64,000 nt of DNA from Occallatibacter riparius (GTDB lineage: Bacteria > Acidobacteriota > Terriglobia > Terriglobales > Acidobacteriaceae), in the NCBI RefSeq assembly GCF_025264625.1, contig NZ_CP093313.1, forward strand, positions 5,766,001 to 5,830,000, written 5' to 3'. The translations under genes were made by a program, and so were the position numbers. The notes under the pieces were generated by a model. It did not search any database and was not told the DNA's origin. It saw nothing but the letters and a program-made list of their open reading frames with translations. This document shows, in pieces, positions 1 to 8,408 of the stretch. Every line of letters begins with the position of its first letter. The first letter of the stretch is position 1.

Positions 1-537
1 GAATGCCTGATTGTACTCATCAGTAAATGGGCTCCCCCGTGCGCGCGGCTGTCTGAGCCCGACCAGCGAGTTGAACTTTGCGGAGCGATTCCTCCATCTC
101 ATTTCATGACCAGCATTTCCTCTGGTTGTGAGCTTCAGAGTAATTTCGGTTGGCAGTCGGCCCGGTCGTGAGGTCACCAGAAACCTAAGTGCCCCATTCA
201 CCCGGGCCCCGGCATGGATGATTGCTTCGCGCGAGCGAAGTGTTCCTGCTCCCTCTGGAAATAGAGCACCGGATTCAGTCGACGGACATCTATGGCCTTC
301 GGTCAGGGAAATGAACCATCAACCGCACGACAATGAGAATGGCTTATAGCTGAACCCAATGCGAGCGACAAGCAAATTGTTCAAACATCAATCTTTACAA
401 TTTCTTTACAAGTCTCTCGCTCGCCCACATTGTGAAGCAACAGCCCACGTAGGCCTCACATCCCACCCGACAAAGGAATGGTCAGCATAGGGGTCCGGGG
501 GTGCTGATTCAGATCCAAACAGGAGAGGGATACCGCT
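1..537. other. Intergenic region without a supported gene
   Basis: No reading frame here looks like protein: the one frame with a start (128-349, 73 residues) has no ribosome binding site and no recognisable domain. The stretch around 358-415 is noticeably A+T-rich and may hold the promoter of the gene starting at 538, but no -35/-10 pair with normal spacing could be settled. A Shine-Dalgarno (AGGAGAGG, 521-528) belongs to that gene. Confidence 0.5.
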
Positions 538-1125
538 ATGAATCTGAATGCATACAGCCCGGAAATCATCATCGGCGCCTGCGTTGTGGTGCTCGTCGTC
601 ATGCTGCTGATCGCGTGCGGCGTGCACCTCCAGCGCAGCCGTCGCCGAACTGAGGACTTGCGCCGCCATTTCGGACCCGTGTACGAGACGGCGCTGGCCT
701 ACTACGGTTCGCGCCGGCGCGCCGAAGCCGCGCTGGAATCGCGGCTGCATCGCGCGGCGCGCTTCGATGTGCGACCGCTCTCGCCCACCCAGCGCGCCCG
801 CTTCCTTTCGGAATGGGATACGGTTCAGGCCCGGTTCGTCGATCATCCGCGCGGAGCGGTCGTCGAAGCGGACGAGTTGATCAACGCAATCCTGGTGGCG
901 CGCGGCTATCCAGGCACCACGTTCGAGCAGCGCTCGTCGGATCTCTCCGTGCACTACCCGCGCCTGATCGATTCCTATCGCCGCGCAAACTCCATTGCGA
1001 TCACGGCCGGAAAGAACGAAGCCACCACGGAAGAGCTGCGCACCGCAATGATCCACTATCGTGCGCTGTTTGAGGAACTGGTCCAGACCAAGACCATCGA
1101 AATGCGCCGCGCGGAAGCAGCGTAA
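538..1125 (+). CDS. Membrane-anchored conserved hypothetical protein
   Basis: A 195-residue protein with one N-terminal membrane segment (about residues 9-30, EIIIGACVVVLVVMLLIACG) followed by a basic stop-transfer stretch (QRSRRRTEDLRR) and a charged, mainly helical cytoplasmic domain. The start is supported by AGGAGAGG ten bases upstream. The soluble part has conserved-looking blocks such as FEQRSSDLSVHYPRLIDSYR and MIHYRALFEEL; I recall similar proteins as common, uncharacterised membrane-anchored proteins of soil bacteria, but no function is known to me. It stands alone, with a VWFA-related gene convergent downstream across a repeat-containing spacer. Confidence 0.75.
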   Translation: MNLNAYSPEIIIGACVVVLVVMLLIACGVHLQRSRRRTEDLRRHFGPVYETALAYYGSRRRAEAALESRLHRAARFDVRPLSPTQRARFLSEWDTVQARFVDHPRGAVVEADELINAILVARGYPGTTFEQRSSDLSVHYPRLIDSYRRANSIAITAGKNEATTEELRTAMIHYRALFEELVQTKTIEMRRAEAA

Positions 1126-1126
1126 A

Positions 1127-1268
1127 GGCAGGGAATAGGAAGTAGGGAGTAGAAAGCTACCGAGAGCGCCATTTCTGCGAGCAGAACCGAAGACGAACGC
1201 AACGTAAAACGGATTGACCGGCGCTGTTTTGTTTGCTATTCCCTATTCCCTATTCGCTGTTCCCTGCC
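1127..1268. repeat. Heptamer-type inverted repeat between convergent genes
   Basis: The spacer between two convergent genes is bounded by GGCAGGGAATAGG at 1127 onward (continuing as AAGTAGGGAGTAG to 1152) and the opposite-strand version ending TGTTCCCTGCC at 1268, where CTATTCC-type units are repeated with a seven-base period (1236-1255). The outer 12 bases pair with one mismatch and enclose about 83 bases. It could fold as a long imperfect hairpin and serve both genes as a terminator; that role is inferred from position only. Confidence 0.55.
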
Positions 1269-1272
1269 CTTC

Positions 1273-2436
1273 TCACTTCTCCGGCGCGTAGTACCCTTCA
1301 GGCGCGGACACCGTCCAGTCTTTGTTGCCGGCGGTCACCGCAATCTTGTGGAATCCGCCGTCTTTGTCTTCCTTGTCCGGCGTGTAGGTCAGCAGATACT
1401 GGTTGCGCAGCTCCTCCGAAATGAGCTTGTAGATCGGTTCCAGATCTGACGTGTGCTTGGCCTCGTAGGCGTGGCCGCCTGTGCGGGTCGCGATCTCCTG
1501 CATGATCTTCTTGCCGTCGATGCCATTGCCGCTGGTGGGCTCGGGCTGCTTGCGATTGCCGCCACCACCTGGATAGCCGCCTCCGCCGCCCGGGTAGCCT
1601 CCGCCTCCGCCAGGATAGCCTCCGCCGCGATGGCTACCGGGATACTCCGCGAATCCGGATTTCTCCTGCTCGCCTTTGAAAAAAATGGTGTAGATGGACA
1701 GGCCCGCCTTGTCGGCTGCATCCACCGCGTCGTTCAGCGTTTCCTTGCTGCCACGGTCGCCGCCGTTTGAAAAGATCACCAGCACCTTGCGGCCCTTCTT
1801 GTCCTTCATGACTTCATCAGAAGCCAGGTAAATGGCATCGTAGAGCTGGTCGGTCGCGCGCCTGTTCGTGGTGGGAGTCCGCTCGTCCCCGGTGGTCTCC
1901 GGGCCGCCGCGATCATCGTGCCGCGTCCCGGTCGAACCCATATCCTCGATCTCCTGGTGAAGCTTGTCGCGCGATGCGGTGAAGTCCTCCAGCAGCTCCA
2001 CTTCGCGGTCAAAGTGAATGAGAAACGCCTGGTCCTTGCTCCCGTCCGCCGGCAATGCCTGGTCTACAAAGCCGCCGAGAGCTTTGCGCTCGGCCTCCAT
2101 CGCGCCACCCATAGGGCGGCTCGTATCCACCATCAACCCGATCATGAGCGGCTGGCTTGCCGCATCGCGCGAAAGGCTCTCAATTGTCTGCGGACGCCCG
2201 TCCTGGGTCAGAGACAGATCGCTCTTCTGCACGCTCGAGACGATCGCGCCCTTCTTGTCGCGCACTACGACGGGCAGCGTCACCTGCTGTCCACTGGCCT
2301 TGGCCTTCGCAGGCGAAGCATCCGGAGCTTGCTGGCTGCGCGCTCCCTGGCAAGCGAAGGCGCCCAGAACCATACCCGCAACAACGAAATGTAATTTTGA
2401 TCTCACAACACTCGTCCGTAACGACATAGCTTCCAT
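1273..2436 (-). CDS. Secreted VWFA-related protein with Gly-Tyr-Pro-rich insert
   Basis: A 387-residue protein with an N-terminal signal peptide (hydrophobic VVAGMVLGAFA, about residues 18-28) and a von Willebrand A-like domain of the VWFA-related type that is strongly expanded in acidobacteria. Blocks typical of it are LPVVVRDKKGAIVSSV, LSLTQDGRPQTIESLSR, VLVIFSNGGDRGS and LRNQYLLTYTPDK. The MIDAS-like motif reads D104-T-S-R-P108, so the last serine of DxSxS is replaced by proline and metal binding may be altered. Around residues 270-295 there is a tandem GGGGYPGG repeat. An alternative start three codons in (MSLRTS, 2427) is possible; neither has a strong ribosome site. A promoter-like element lies at 2552-2578. 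The function of the family is unknown. Confidence 0.85.
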   Translation of the reverse strand: MEAMSLRTSVVRSKLHFVVAGMVLGAFACQGARSQQAPDASPAKAKASGQQVTLPVVVRDKKGAIVSSVQKSDLSLTQDGRPQTIESLSRDAASQPLMIGLMVDTSRPMGGAMEAERKALGGFVDQALPADGSKDQAFLIHFDREVELLEDFTASRDKLHQEIEDMGSTGTRHDDRGGPETTGDERTPTTNRRATDQLYDAIYLASDEVMKDKKGRKVLVIFSNGGDRGSKETLNDAVDAADKAGLSIYTIFFKGEQEKSGFAEYPGSHRGGGYPGGGGGYPGGGGGYPGGGGNRKQPEPTSGNGIDGKKIMQEIATRTGGHAYEAKHTSDLEPIYKLISEELRNQYLLTYTPDKEDKDGGFHKIAVTAGNKDWTVSAPEGYYAPEK

Positions 2437-2551
2437 GGTTTAGACGCAAACTGCGAGCCGGAAGTACTTTGCGGGGTAAATTGCCGCAAATCGCTCGCGC
2501 CCACAGTCCGTCGTGATCGACGGCATCAAGCCTCGCTCTTCTTGGCCTTAG

Positions 2552-2578
2552 AGCTTACACCGGATTATTTTCCCTCAA
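2552..2578 (-). promoter_or_regulatory. Putative promoter, TTGAGG-N15-TAAGCT with TG extension
   Basis: On the minus strand TTGAGG is followed after 15 bases by TGTAAGCT-type sequence (the -10-like TAAGCT occupies 2552-2557). The same 12-base core AGAGCTTACACC (plus strand 2550-2561) recurs at 5965-5976 just upstream of another minus-strand gene with the same 15-base spacing to a TTGNGN box. It would transcribe the VWFA-related gene with a leader of about 110 bases. Assignment rests on recurrence and position. Confidence 0.4.
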
Positions 2579-2618
2579 CCGCCCGGGCCATGGGAGAATT
2601 GGAAAACTCTGCAAGCAT

Positions 2619-5099
2619 ATGAGTCATTCCAACTCGTTGAAGCCAACCGCCGGCAGGTTCTCTCCGTGGCTGGCGGCGCTGCTCGGAATCGTCGCAGTTA
2701 AAGCCGTCCTGTCCTTTTCCGTCGGGTCGGTGCCCTTCGTCTACTCCTACAGCGGCATCAGCTACCTGCTTCTGCTGGTGCTGGTCGCGGGCTTTTCGAT
2801 TCGGAACGGAGTTCTGGACACCTTGCGCGGACGGCCTTTCTGGCTCCTGCTGGCAGGGGGTTGCGGGCTGTGGGCCTGCCAACAGTTTCTGGTTCTCTAC
2901 TACGAACTCATACTGCACATCGATCCTCCCGACACGTCTGTCGCGGACGACGCGCTCTTTCTCCATCTAGCGCCGTTCATGGCGGCGGCGGCCACTCTGC
3001 CGAACGTATACGTGCAATCCGACCGGCGCTGGATCTGGAATTCGCTTCTCATCTTCTGCTTCTGGCTGTTCCTGTATGGCTTCGTAGTCGCTCCATATAA
3101 GTATTTCGCGGCCACGCCGGGCGCCTATGGCCCTCGCTTTGACAATCTCTACCTGATTGAGAGCCTGGCGACGATCCTGGTTCTGGGCGTGACTTCGTTC
3201 CGTGTCACTGCTCCGTGGCGACGCATTTATCTTCATCTGCTCGGCGCTTGCGCTCTGTATGCCGTCAGCTCCACCGCAGCGAACCTAGCCATCGATGCCG
3301 GAGGCTATATCAACGGCAAGCTCTACGGTATCGGCCTGCTGGCTTCGGCCTGCTGGCTGGTCTGGGTTCCCGTGTCTGCCCGCATAATTCCCAAGCCCGA
3401 TACCGATGCGGCCAGGCTCATCAATGAACCAGGTTCGCGTACTTCAGGCTGGGCTCCGTTGGCCGTCGTGATGATCGCCATCCCCATGGTTTGGGAGTCG
3501 CTTCACCGCACCGAGGACGTCAATGTACGCAAGCTTCGCCTCATCGTGGCAAGCGCGACGGTTGCGCTGCTGGCCGGAGGTTCGTGGCTGAAGGAGTATT
3601 TCGAAAATCGCGAGCTCGCGGCAGAACGCAAGCGCGCCGACCTTGCGCTGCGTGCCAGCGAAGAGAGATTCAGGCTGGCGGCCGAGGCTGGAAGGATGTA
3701 CGCGGTGGACTGGGATGCCGCAACCGATGCCATGGTTCGCTCCGGCAACGTTCAAGAAGTGGTTGGGGTGAGCGATGAGGAACTAGGCCCGACGCTTCAT
3801 GGGTTCATGTCGCATGTCCATCCGGACGACCAGGACTGGGTCGCCGCTTCTCTGCGCGAACGAGATCCTGACCATCCCACCAGCCAGATCCAATACCGGT
3901 TGGTGCGCCCCGATGGCTCCATCGTCTGGCTGGAACGAACCGATCAGGCGTTCTTCGATTCAGAGCGCAGGCTGGTTCGGATGATGGGCATGCTATCCAA
4001 TATCACAGAGCGCAAGCAGGCCGAGCACGCGCTGCGAGAAAGCGAAGAGAAATTCCGCAGAGTGTTTCTGGACTCCGGCGTCGGAATGATCATCGTCTCT
4101 CGCGAGGGGTGCTTCCTGGCGGCGAATGCCACGTTTTGCGGTGACCTGGGATACACGGAAGAGGAGCTTCTCACGCAGCCATTGCAGTCGATTGTATGCA
4201 GTGACGACTGGACCGAACTCCTAGCCAGACTGGAGGAAGCAATCGACGTGCGACGCGGCTTCCGCAGAGAGGAGGTCCGATGCCTGCACAAGAGCGGGCG
4301 CGTTCTTCACACCGAGTGCAGCGCCTCATGGATCAAGGACAGCGAAGGCCCCGCACAATTCTTTGTCGCTCAGTTGGTGGACATCACGGCACGCAAAGAA
4401 TCGGAGCAGGCTCTGGCCGCATTCAATGGAAGGCTCATCCAGGCGCAGGAAGAGGAACGCACCCGTATCGCGCGCGAACTGCATGACGACATCAGCCAGC
4501 GCGTGGCCCTGCTGGCGATCCGTTTAGGGATGCTCAAGGCGGCACCGGGCGGACTGCCCGATGACATGCTCGATCAGGTTTCGAAGACGCAGCAAGAGAC
4601 CGCTGAGCTGTCACTCAGCATTCAGCACCTGTCGCACGAGCTGCACTCATCGACGCTGAAGATCGTGGGACTCAGCGCGGCGATTAGGAGCTGGTGCGGC
4701 GAGTTCGGCGAGAAGCGCAACCTCGACGTGTCGTTTGTCAGCGAGGACGTGCCGGCCCAGATGCCTGCCGAGGTGTCGCTCCACCTCTATCGAGTGATGC
4801 AGGAAGCGCTGAACAACGCAGCGAAGTACAGCGGGAGCAGCAGTTTCGACGTGCGCCTGTGGGGAACTCCGGGGGAAATTCACCTGAGCGTGGCGGATTC
4901 CGGGAAGGGCTTTGATGTGCGTGCCGTGGAGAGCGGACGCGGGCTCGGCCTCAAGAGCATGCGGGAACGGATGCGGTTGATCGATGGATCACTTGCGATC
5001 GAGTCAGAGTCGGGTTGCGGAACAACGATTCACGCGTGCGTGCCGGTGAAATCAGACGAGCAGGCTGCGACGACGGCATCGCAAAACATAAAGGTTTGA
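2619..5099 (+). CDS. Membrane PAS sensor histidine kinase (HisKA_3 type)
   Basis: An 826-residue sensor kinase. The first roughly 330 residues form a multi-pass membrane sensor with about eight or nine hydrophobic segments, followed by a short coiled region (LKEYFENRELAAERKRAD), a PAS_3-like domain ending in LSNITERKQAE, and a second PAS domain ending in LVDITARKESEQAL. The kinase core is of the NarX/DesK class: the phospho-acceptor lies in RTRIARELHDDISQR, and the ATPase shows EALNNAAKYSG, DSGKGFD and GLGLKSMRERM, with a final GTTIHACVP block. No response regulator is adjacent, so the partner must lie elsewhere. A small membrane ORF follows closely. Its signal is unknown. Confidence 0.92.
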   Translation: MSHSNSLKPTAGRFSPWLAALLGIVAVKAVLSFSVGSVPFVYSYSGISYLLLLVLVAGFSIRNGVLDTLRGRPFWLLLAGGCGLWACQQFLVLYYELILHIDPPDTSVADDALFLHLAPFMAAAATLPNVYVQSDRRWIWNSLLIFCFWLFLYGFVVAPYKYFAATPGAYGPRFDNLYLIESLATILVLGVTSFRVTAPWRRIYLHLLGACALYAVSSTAANLAIDAGGYINGKLYGIGLLASACWLVWVPVSARIIPKPDTDAARLINEPGSRTSGWAPLAVVMIAIPMVWESLHRTEDVNVRKLRLIVASATVALLAGGSWLKEYFENRELAAERKRADLALRASEERFRLAAEAGRMYAVDWDAATDAMVRSGNVQEVVGVSDEELGPTLHGFMSHVHPDDQDWVAASLRERDPDHPTSQIQYRLVRPDGSIVWLERTDQAFFDSERRLVRMMGMLSNITERKQAEHALRESEEKFRRVFLDSGVGMIIVSREGCFLAANATFCGDLGYTEEELLTQPLQSIVCSDDWTELLARLEEAIDVRRGFRREEVRCLHKSGRVLHTECSASWIKDSEGPAQFFVAQLVDITARKESEQALAAFNGRLIQAQEEERTRIARELHDDISQRVALLAIRLGMLKAAPGGLPDDMLDQVSKTQQETAELSLSIQHLSHELHSSTLKIVGLSAAIRSWCGEFGEKRNLDVSFVSEDVPAQMPAEVSLHLYRVMQEALNNAAKYSGSSSFDVRLWGTPGEIHLSVADSGKGFDVRAVESGRGLGLKSMRERMRLIDGSLAIESESGCGTTIHACVPVKSDEQAATTASQNIKV

Positions 5100-5118
5100 G
5101 GAGCGCAGGGGCAAATCG

Positions 5119-5235
5119 ATGAACAAGCTTCCCCGACCCGTTTGGATCGTCGTGATCTCCCTCATCGGACTCGCGGGAATCGTCTGCTTGTACAAGTTTG
5201 CCGAGGCTCTGAGGGCATTCCCGTATTCTCAGTGA
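5119..5235 (+). CDS. Possible 38-residue single-span membrane peptide
   Basis: Right after the histidine kinase stop there is a short frame of 38 residues, MNKLPRPVWIVVISLIGLAG..., with a Shine-Dalgarno-like AGGGG at 5107-5110 placed eight bases before the ATG. It carries a basic N-terminus, one clear hydrophobic span (about residues 8-25) and a short polar tail ending FPYSQ. The ribosome site, membrane-protein composition and only 19 bases of spacing favour a real, co-transcribed small protein, possibly an accessory of the kinase. No homologue is recognised, so it could be chance. Confidence 0.4.
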   Translation: MNKLPRPVWIVVISLIGLAGIVCLYKFAEALRAFPYSQ

Positions 5236-5253
5236 GCAGCGCATTCAGATTTA

Positions 5254-5958
5254 TTACGACCGCGTCGCTTCGCTCGTAGCTGTACGAAACAGTGGCACGC
5301 GTCGGGTGAGGCGCCACGCGCTTTGCAGCTGCCGCCACACAAGGAGGAAGAACCACCAATACCAGGCGAGCATCGCAAACAGCGAAGGAAACGCAGGTGC
5401 CTCGCGCATTTCTGGAAACGCCCACGGATGCGGTGCCTGCGTGCACAGCTGCACTAGAAGCCATATGAGTCCCGAGAGGGCCACCAGAGCGACCGAGCAG
5501 AGCGTGCAATAAGTAATGAAGCCGCCTGGTTCCTCGTACCACCGCGGGTGACGTCTTAGGGGAAACCCACCAACCAGAAGCCATGTAACCGCAACACAGA
5601 CGCAGAGCCCCAGGGATGCCTTCTCCTCGACGGAGCGCGAGTGATGGAACCAAGTCTCGCCCGCCATGCCGGCGATCTGCCACCGACCCGGACACGTCAT
5701 CCTCCAACCAGAGATGGCGATTGCCGGCATGTCCGCGCCAAGGATGAGCGTCCTTGCCGTCGAGAAATTCTCCCAGCCGCCGCATGGGCTGAAGTAGACC
5801 GTATTGCCATCGCTCGGCTGTACCACTGGCGGTGGCGTCACGGGAATGCTCTCCCGTTCGCGGAGCCACTGCCAGATATGGGATTCTTCCCAGACGACGC
5901 ACGGGATCGCCACCGCCAGATGAATTGCAGCCAGCAATAATCCCCGCCGCCAGTTCAT
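5254..5958 (-). CDS. Hypothetical multi-pass membrane protein
   Basis: A 234-residue protein with an N-terminal hydrophobic segment (LLLAAIHLAVAIPCVVW), a periplasmic-looking middle of about 90 residues, and three further membrane segments (CVCVAVTWLLVGGF; FITYCTLCSVALVALSGLIW; SLFAMLAWYWWFFLLVW). The C-terminus is basic and probably cytoplasmic. I do not recognise the family. The ATG has no Shine-Dalgarno; instead a TGTAAGCT box ends eight bases upstream, which would give an almost leaderless transcript. It is divergent from uvrB, whose start is 86 bases away. Confidence 0.7.
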   Translation of the reverse strand: MNWRRGLLLAAIHLAVAIPCVVWEESHIWQWLRERESIPVTPPPVVQPSDGNTVYFSPCGGWENFSTARTLILGADMPAIAISGWRMTCPGRWQIAGMAGETWFHHSRSVEEKASLGLCVCVAVTWLLVGGFPLRRHPRWYEEPGGFITYCTLCSVALVALSGLIWLLVQLCTQAPHPWAFPEMREAPAFPSLFAMLAWYWWFFLLVWRQLQSAWRLTRRVPLFRTATSEATRS

Positions 5959-5966
5959 GGCTTAAG

Positions 5967-5993
5967 AGCTTACACCTCAGCAGATTCGCGCAA
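5967..5993 (-). promoter_or_regulatory. Putative near-leaderless promoter, TTGCGC-N15-TAAGCT
   Basis: Minus strand: TTGCGC (5988-5993), 15 bases, then TAAGCT (5967-5972) preceded by TG. Only eight bases separate the -10-like box from the ATG at 5958, so transcription would begin at or within a base or two of the start codon. The arrangement matches the element at 2552-2578. Confidence 0.45.
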
Positions 5994-6031
5994 GCCGCAG
6001 CTTCGCTCCATCTTCGCCTTCCGGACGCGGC

Positions 6032-6037
6032 TATAAT
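6032..6037 (+). promoter_or_regulatory. -10 box of a leaderless uvrB transcript
   Basis: A perfect TATAAT ends exactly six bases before the uvrB ATG (6044), so the ATG itself falls at the expected transcription start. There is no Shine-Dalgarno between them. A good -35 hexamer is not evident. This is the canonical geometry of a leaderless promoter. Confidence 0.6.
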
Positions 6038-6043
6038 CCCTCC

Positions 6044-8035
6044 ATGGACTTTCAGCTCGTCACCCAATACAAACCCAGAGGCGACCAGCCGAGGGCCATT
6101 GAAGAGCTCGTGTCAGGCTTGGCTGCCGGTGAAAAGCACCAGGTTCTGCTGGGCGTTACGGGCTCCGGCAAGACCTTCACCATGGCCAAGGTGATTGAGC
6201 AGGTGAACCGGCCGGCGCTGATCCTGGCGCACAATAAGACGCTCGCCGCCCAGCTCTACCACGAGTTCAAACAGTTCTTTCCCAACAACGCGGTCGAATA
6301 CTTCGTCAGCTATTACGACTACTACCAGCCCGAAGCTTACATTCCCGCCGGCGACCTATATATCGAAAAGGAAGCCACTATAAATGAGGAACTTGACAAG
6401 CTTCGTTTAAGTGCTACGCGAAGCCTTTTCGAGCGCCGCGACGCCATCATCATCAGCTCGGTTTCGTGCATCTACGGCCTCGGTTCGCCGGAGGCTTACT
6501 ACGGAATGCTGCTGCTGCTCGAGAAGGGACAGAAGATCGCGCGCAAGGACATTACGCGACGACTGGTGGAGATTCTGTACGAGCGGAACGATGCCGACTT
6601 CCGGCGCGGTACCTTTAGGGTGCGCGGGGACGTGATCGAGGTGTTCCCTACTTACGACGAGAATGCTTATCGCATTGAGCTGTTCGGGGATGAGATCGAG
6701 TCGCTGGCTCAGATTGATCCGCTGTTCGGGACGGTAAAGCAGAAGTATTCGCGACTGCCGATTTATCCGAAGAGCCACTACGTGGTGCAGCCGGAGCGGA
6801 AGGCGCAGGCGATCCAGTCGATTGTGGAAGAACTGACGGAGTGGACGGCGGTGCTGGAGTCGCAGGGGCGCATGGTGGAGTCGCAACGCGTGAACCAGCG
6901 CACGCGGTTCGACTTGGAAATGATCAAGTCGATGGGCTACTGTCACGGCATTGAGAACTACTCGAGGCACTTCTCGGGCAGGCTGCCGGGTGAAGCGCCG
7001 CCTACATTGCTGGACTACTTTCCGCGGGATTATCTGGTGTTTGTGGACGAGAGCCACGCGACGATTCCGCAGGTGCATGGGATGTGGTACGGGGACCAGA
7101 GCCGGAAGCAGAACCTAGTGGACTATGGGTTCCGGCTGCCGTCGGCGCGCGACAACCGGCCGCTGAAATTCGAGGAGTTCGAGAACCGGGTGCACCAGAC
7201 GATTTACGTGTCGGCGACGCCGGGGCCGTATGAGCTGACGAGGTCGGCGGGGGTAGTTGTGGAGCAGGTGATCCGTCCGACGGGGCTGATCGATCCCGAG
7301 GTGGAGATCCGGCCGGTGAAGGGGCAGATCGACGATCTGCTGGCGGAGATTCGGGATCGCGCGAAGCGGAACGAGCGGGTGCTGGTGACGACGCTAACCA
7401 AGCGGATGGCTGAGGACCTGGCGGGCTACTACACCGAGGTGGGCGTGCGGTGCCGGTATATGCACTCGGAGATTGAAACGCTGGAGCGAGTGAAGCTGCT
7501 GCAGGGACTGCGGAAGGGCGAGTTCGATGTTCTAATCGGCATTAACCTTTTGCGGGAAGGCCTTGATTTACCAGAGGTTTCGCTCGTCGCGATTCTGGAT
7601 GCAGACAAGGAAGGATTCCTGCGGTCGTCGGGGTCGCTGATTCAGACGATTGGGAGGGCGGCGCGGCACGTCGAAGGGCGGGCGCTCCTTTATGCGGACC
7701 GGATGACGGACTCGATGAAGCGGGCGATCGGGGAGACCGACCGCCGGCGCGATATTCAGCGGGCTTACAACGAGGAGAACGGGATCACGCCGCAGTCGGT
7801 GATCAGCACGATGGAGATGGGGCTGGCGCAGATCCTCAAGGCCGATTATGGCGACATCAGCGAAGAGGAAACTGCGGGCGTGCCGGAGTTTACCTCACAG
7901 GCGGATGTGGACCAGTTCATCGCCAAACTGGAGACGGAGATGCGGGAGTCGGCGAAGAAGTTCGAGTTTGAGAAGGCGGCGAAGCTGCGGGATCAGATTA
8001 AGGATCTGCGGGACAAGGAGTTCCTTTTCGGCTGA
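6044..8035 (+). CDS. uvrB: UvrB, excinuclease ABC subunit B
   Basis: UvrB is the damage-verifying helicase-like subunit of nucleotide excision repair; it receives lesions from UvrA and recruits UvrC for incision. The 663-residue length is normal. Visible motifs include Walker A GVTGSGKTFT, the YYDYYQPEAY beta-hairpin region used to probe the lesion, the helicase motifs VDESHATIPQ, YVSATPGPYE and LREGLDLPEV, QTIGRAARH, and the C-terminal UVR domain (KLETEMRESAKKFEFEKAA) that binds UvrC. Translation probably starts on a leaderless message (TATAAT at 6032-6037). The gene seems monocistronic; what follows is a decayed transporter fragment. Confidence 0.98.
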   Translation: MDFQLVTQYKPRGDQPRAIEELVSGLAAGEKHQVLLGVTGSGKTFTMAKVIEQVNRPALILAHNKTLAAQLYHEFKQFFPNNAVEYFVSYYDYYQPEAYIPAGDLYIEKEATINEELDKLRLSATRSLFERRDAIIISSVSCIYGLGSPEAYYGMLLLLEKGQKIARKDITRRLVEILYERNDADFRRGTFRVRGDVIEVFPTYDENAYRIELFGDEIESLAQIDPLFGTVKQKYSRLPIYPKSHYVVQPERKAQAIQSIVEELTEWTAVLESQGRMVESQRVNQRTRFDLEMIKSMGYCHGIENYSRHFSGRLPGEAPPTLLDYFPRDYLVFVDESHATIPQVHGMWYGDQSRKQNLVDYGFRLPSARDNRPLKFEEFENRVHQTIYVSATPGPYELTRSAGVVVEQVIRPTGLIDPEVEIRPVKGQIDDLLAEIRDRAKRNERVLVTTLTKRMAEDLAGYYTEVGVRCRYMHSEIETLERVKLLQGLRKGEFDVLIGINLLREGLDLPEVSLVAILDADKEGFLRSSGSLIQTIGRAARHVEGRALLYADRMTDSMKRAIGETDRRRDIQRAYNEENGITPQSVISTMEMGLAQILKADYGDISEEETAGVPEFTSQADVDQFIAKLETEMRESAKKFEFEKAAKLRDQIKDLRDKEFLFG

Positions 8036-8063
8036 TTCTTGTTTAACTCATTCAAAAAAACAG

Positions 8064-8291
8064 CTTACTATTGCGGGCCAGCTGCATAAGTCGGGACGGA
8101 CGCTGCTGCTTTGCGGGGCGCGGGAACAGCTGGCAGAGTTGCTGGCGGGGTCGGAGTTTACGCAGCAGGTGGGCCGGGAGAACATCCTGCCGAATGTGGA
8201 GGCCGCGCTTAAACGGGCGCGGGAGATTACGGCGGCATTCAGCGGGATTGGGCCGGAGGTGGCTGCGGTACAGGAGCGAATGTCGCTGTGA
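8064..8291 (+). pseudogene. Remnant of a SulP-type transporter STAS domain
   Basis: Directly after uvrB an open frame without a start codon encodes about 75 residues that look like the C-terminal end of a SulP/SLC26 anion transporter: the STAS-domain block SGRTLLLCGAREQLAELL followed by SEFTQQVGRENILPNVEAAL, then a short tail and a stop. The membrane domain and the first half of the STAS domain are missing. It runs in a different frame from uvrB, has no ribosome site and ends before a strong terminator. I infer a deletion that brought the tail of a transporter gene next to uvrB. Expression as a short protein cannot be excluded. Confidence 0.55.
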
Positions 8292-8371
8292 ACTAGCGGA
8301 GTCATCCGTATTGAGCCGCTTCCCTGCCCGGCCCCCAAAGGCGAGGGACCGGGGGCACCCGCAAAGGGAAA

Positions 8372-8404
8372 GGAAAAGCCCTCGCATTGCGCGAGGGCTT
8401 TTCC
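8372..8404. terminator. Bidirectional intrinsic terminator
   Basis: A perfect 14-base-pair stem (GGAAAAGCCCTCGC against its complement) with a five-base loop lies between the uvrB/SulP remnant and the convergent gene ending at 8409. The stem itself supplies A and T runs at both ends, so it can act on both strands. Confidence 0.85.
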
Positions 8405-8408
8405 GTGT

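Noticed and set aside
128..349. A 73-residue frame in the first intergenic region
   Set aside because: No ribosome site, no conserved motif, unusual composition.
1555..1640. Short repeats resembling a CRISPR-like array
   Set aside because: They are in-frame codon repeats for Gly-Tyr-Pro-Gly stretches of a secreted protein.
5162..6067. A 301-residue minus-strand frame overlapping the membrane-protein gene
   Set aside because: The alternative frame (5254-5958) has clear membrane segments and a promoter-like element; the longer one would run into uvrB and lacks features.
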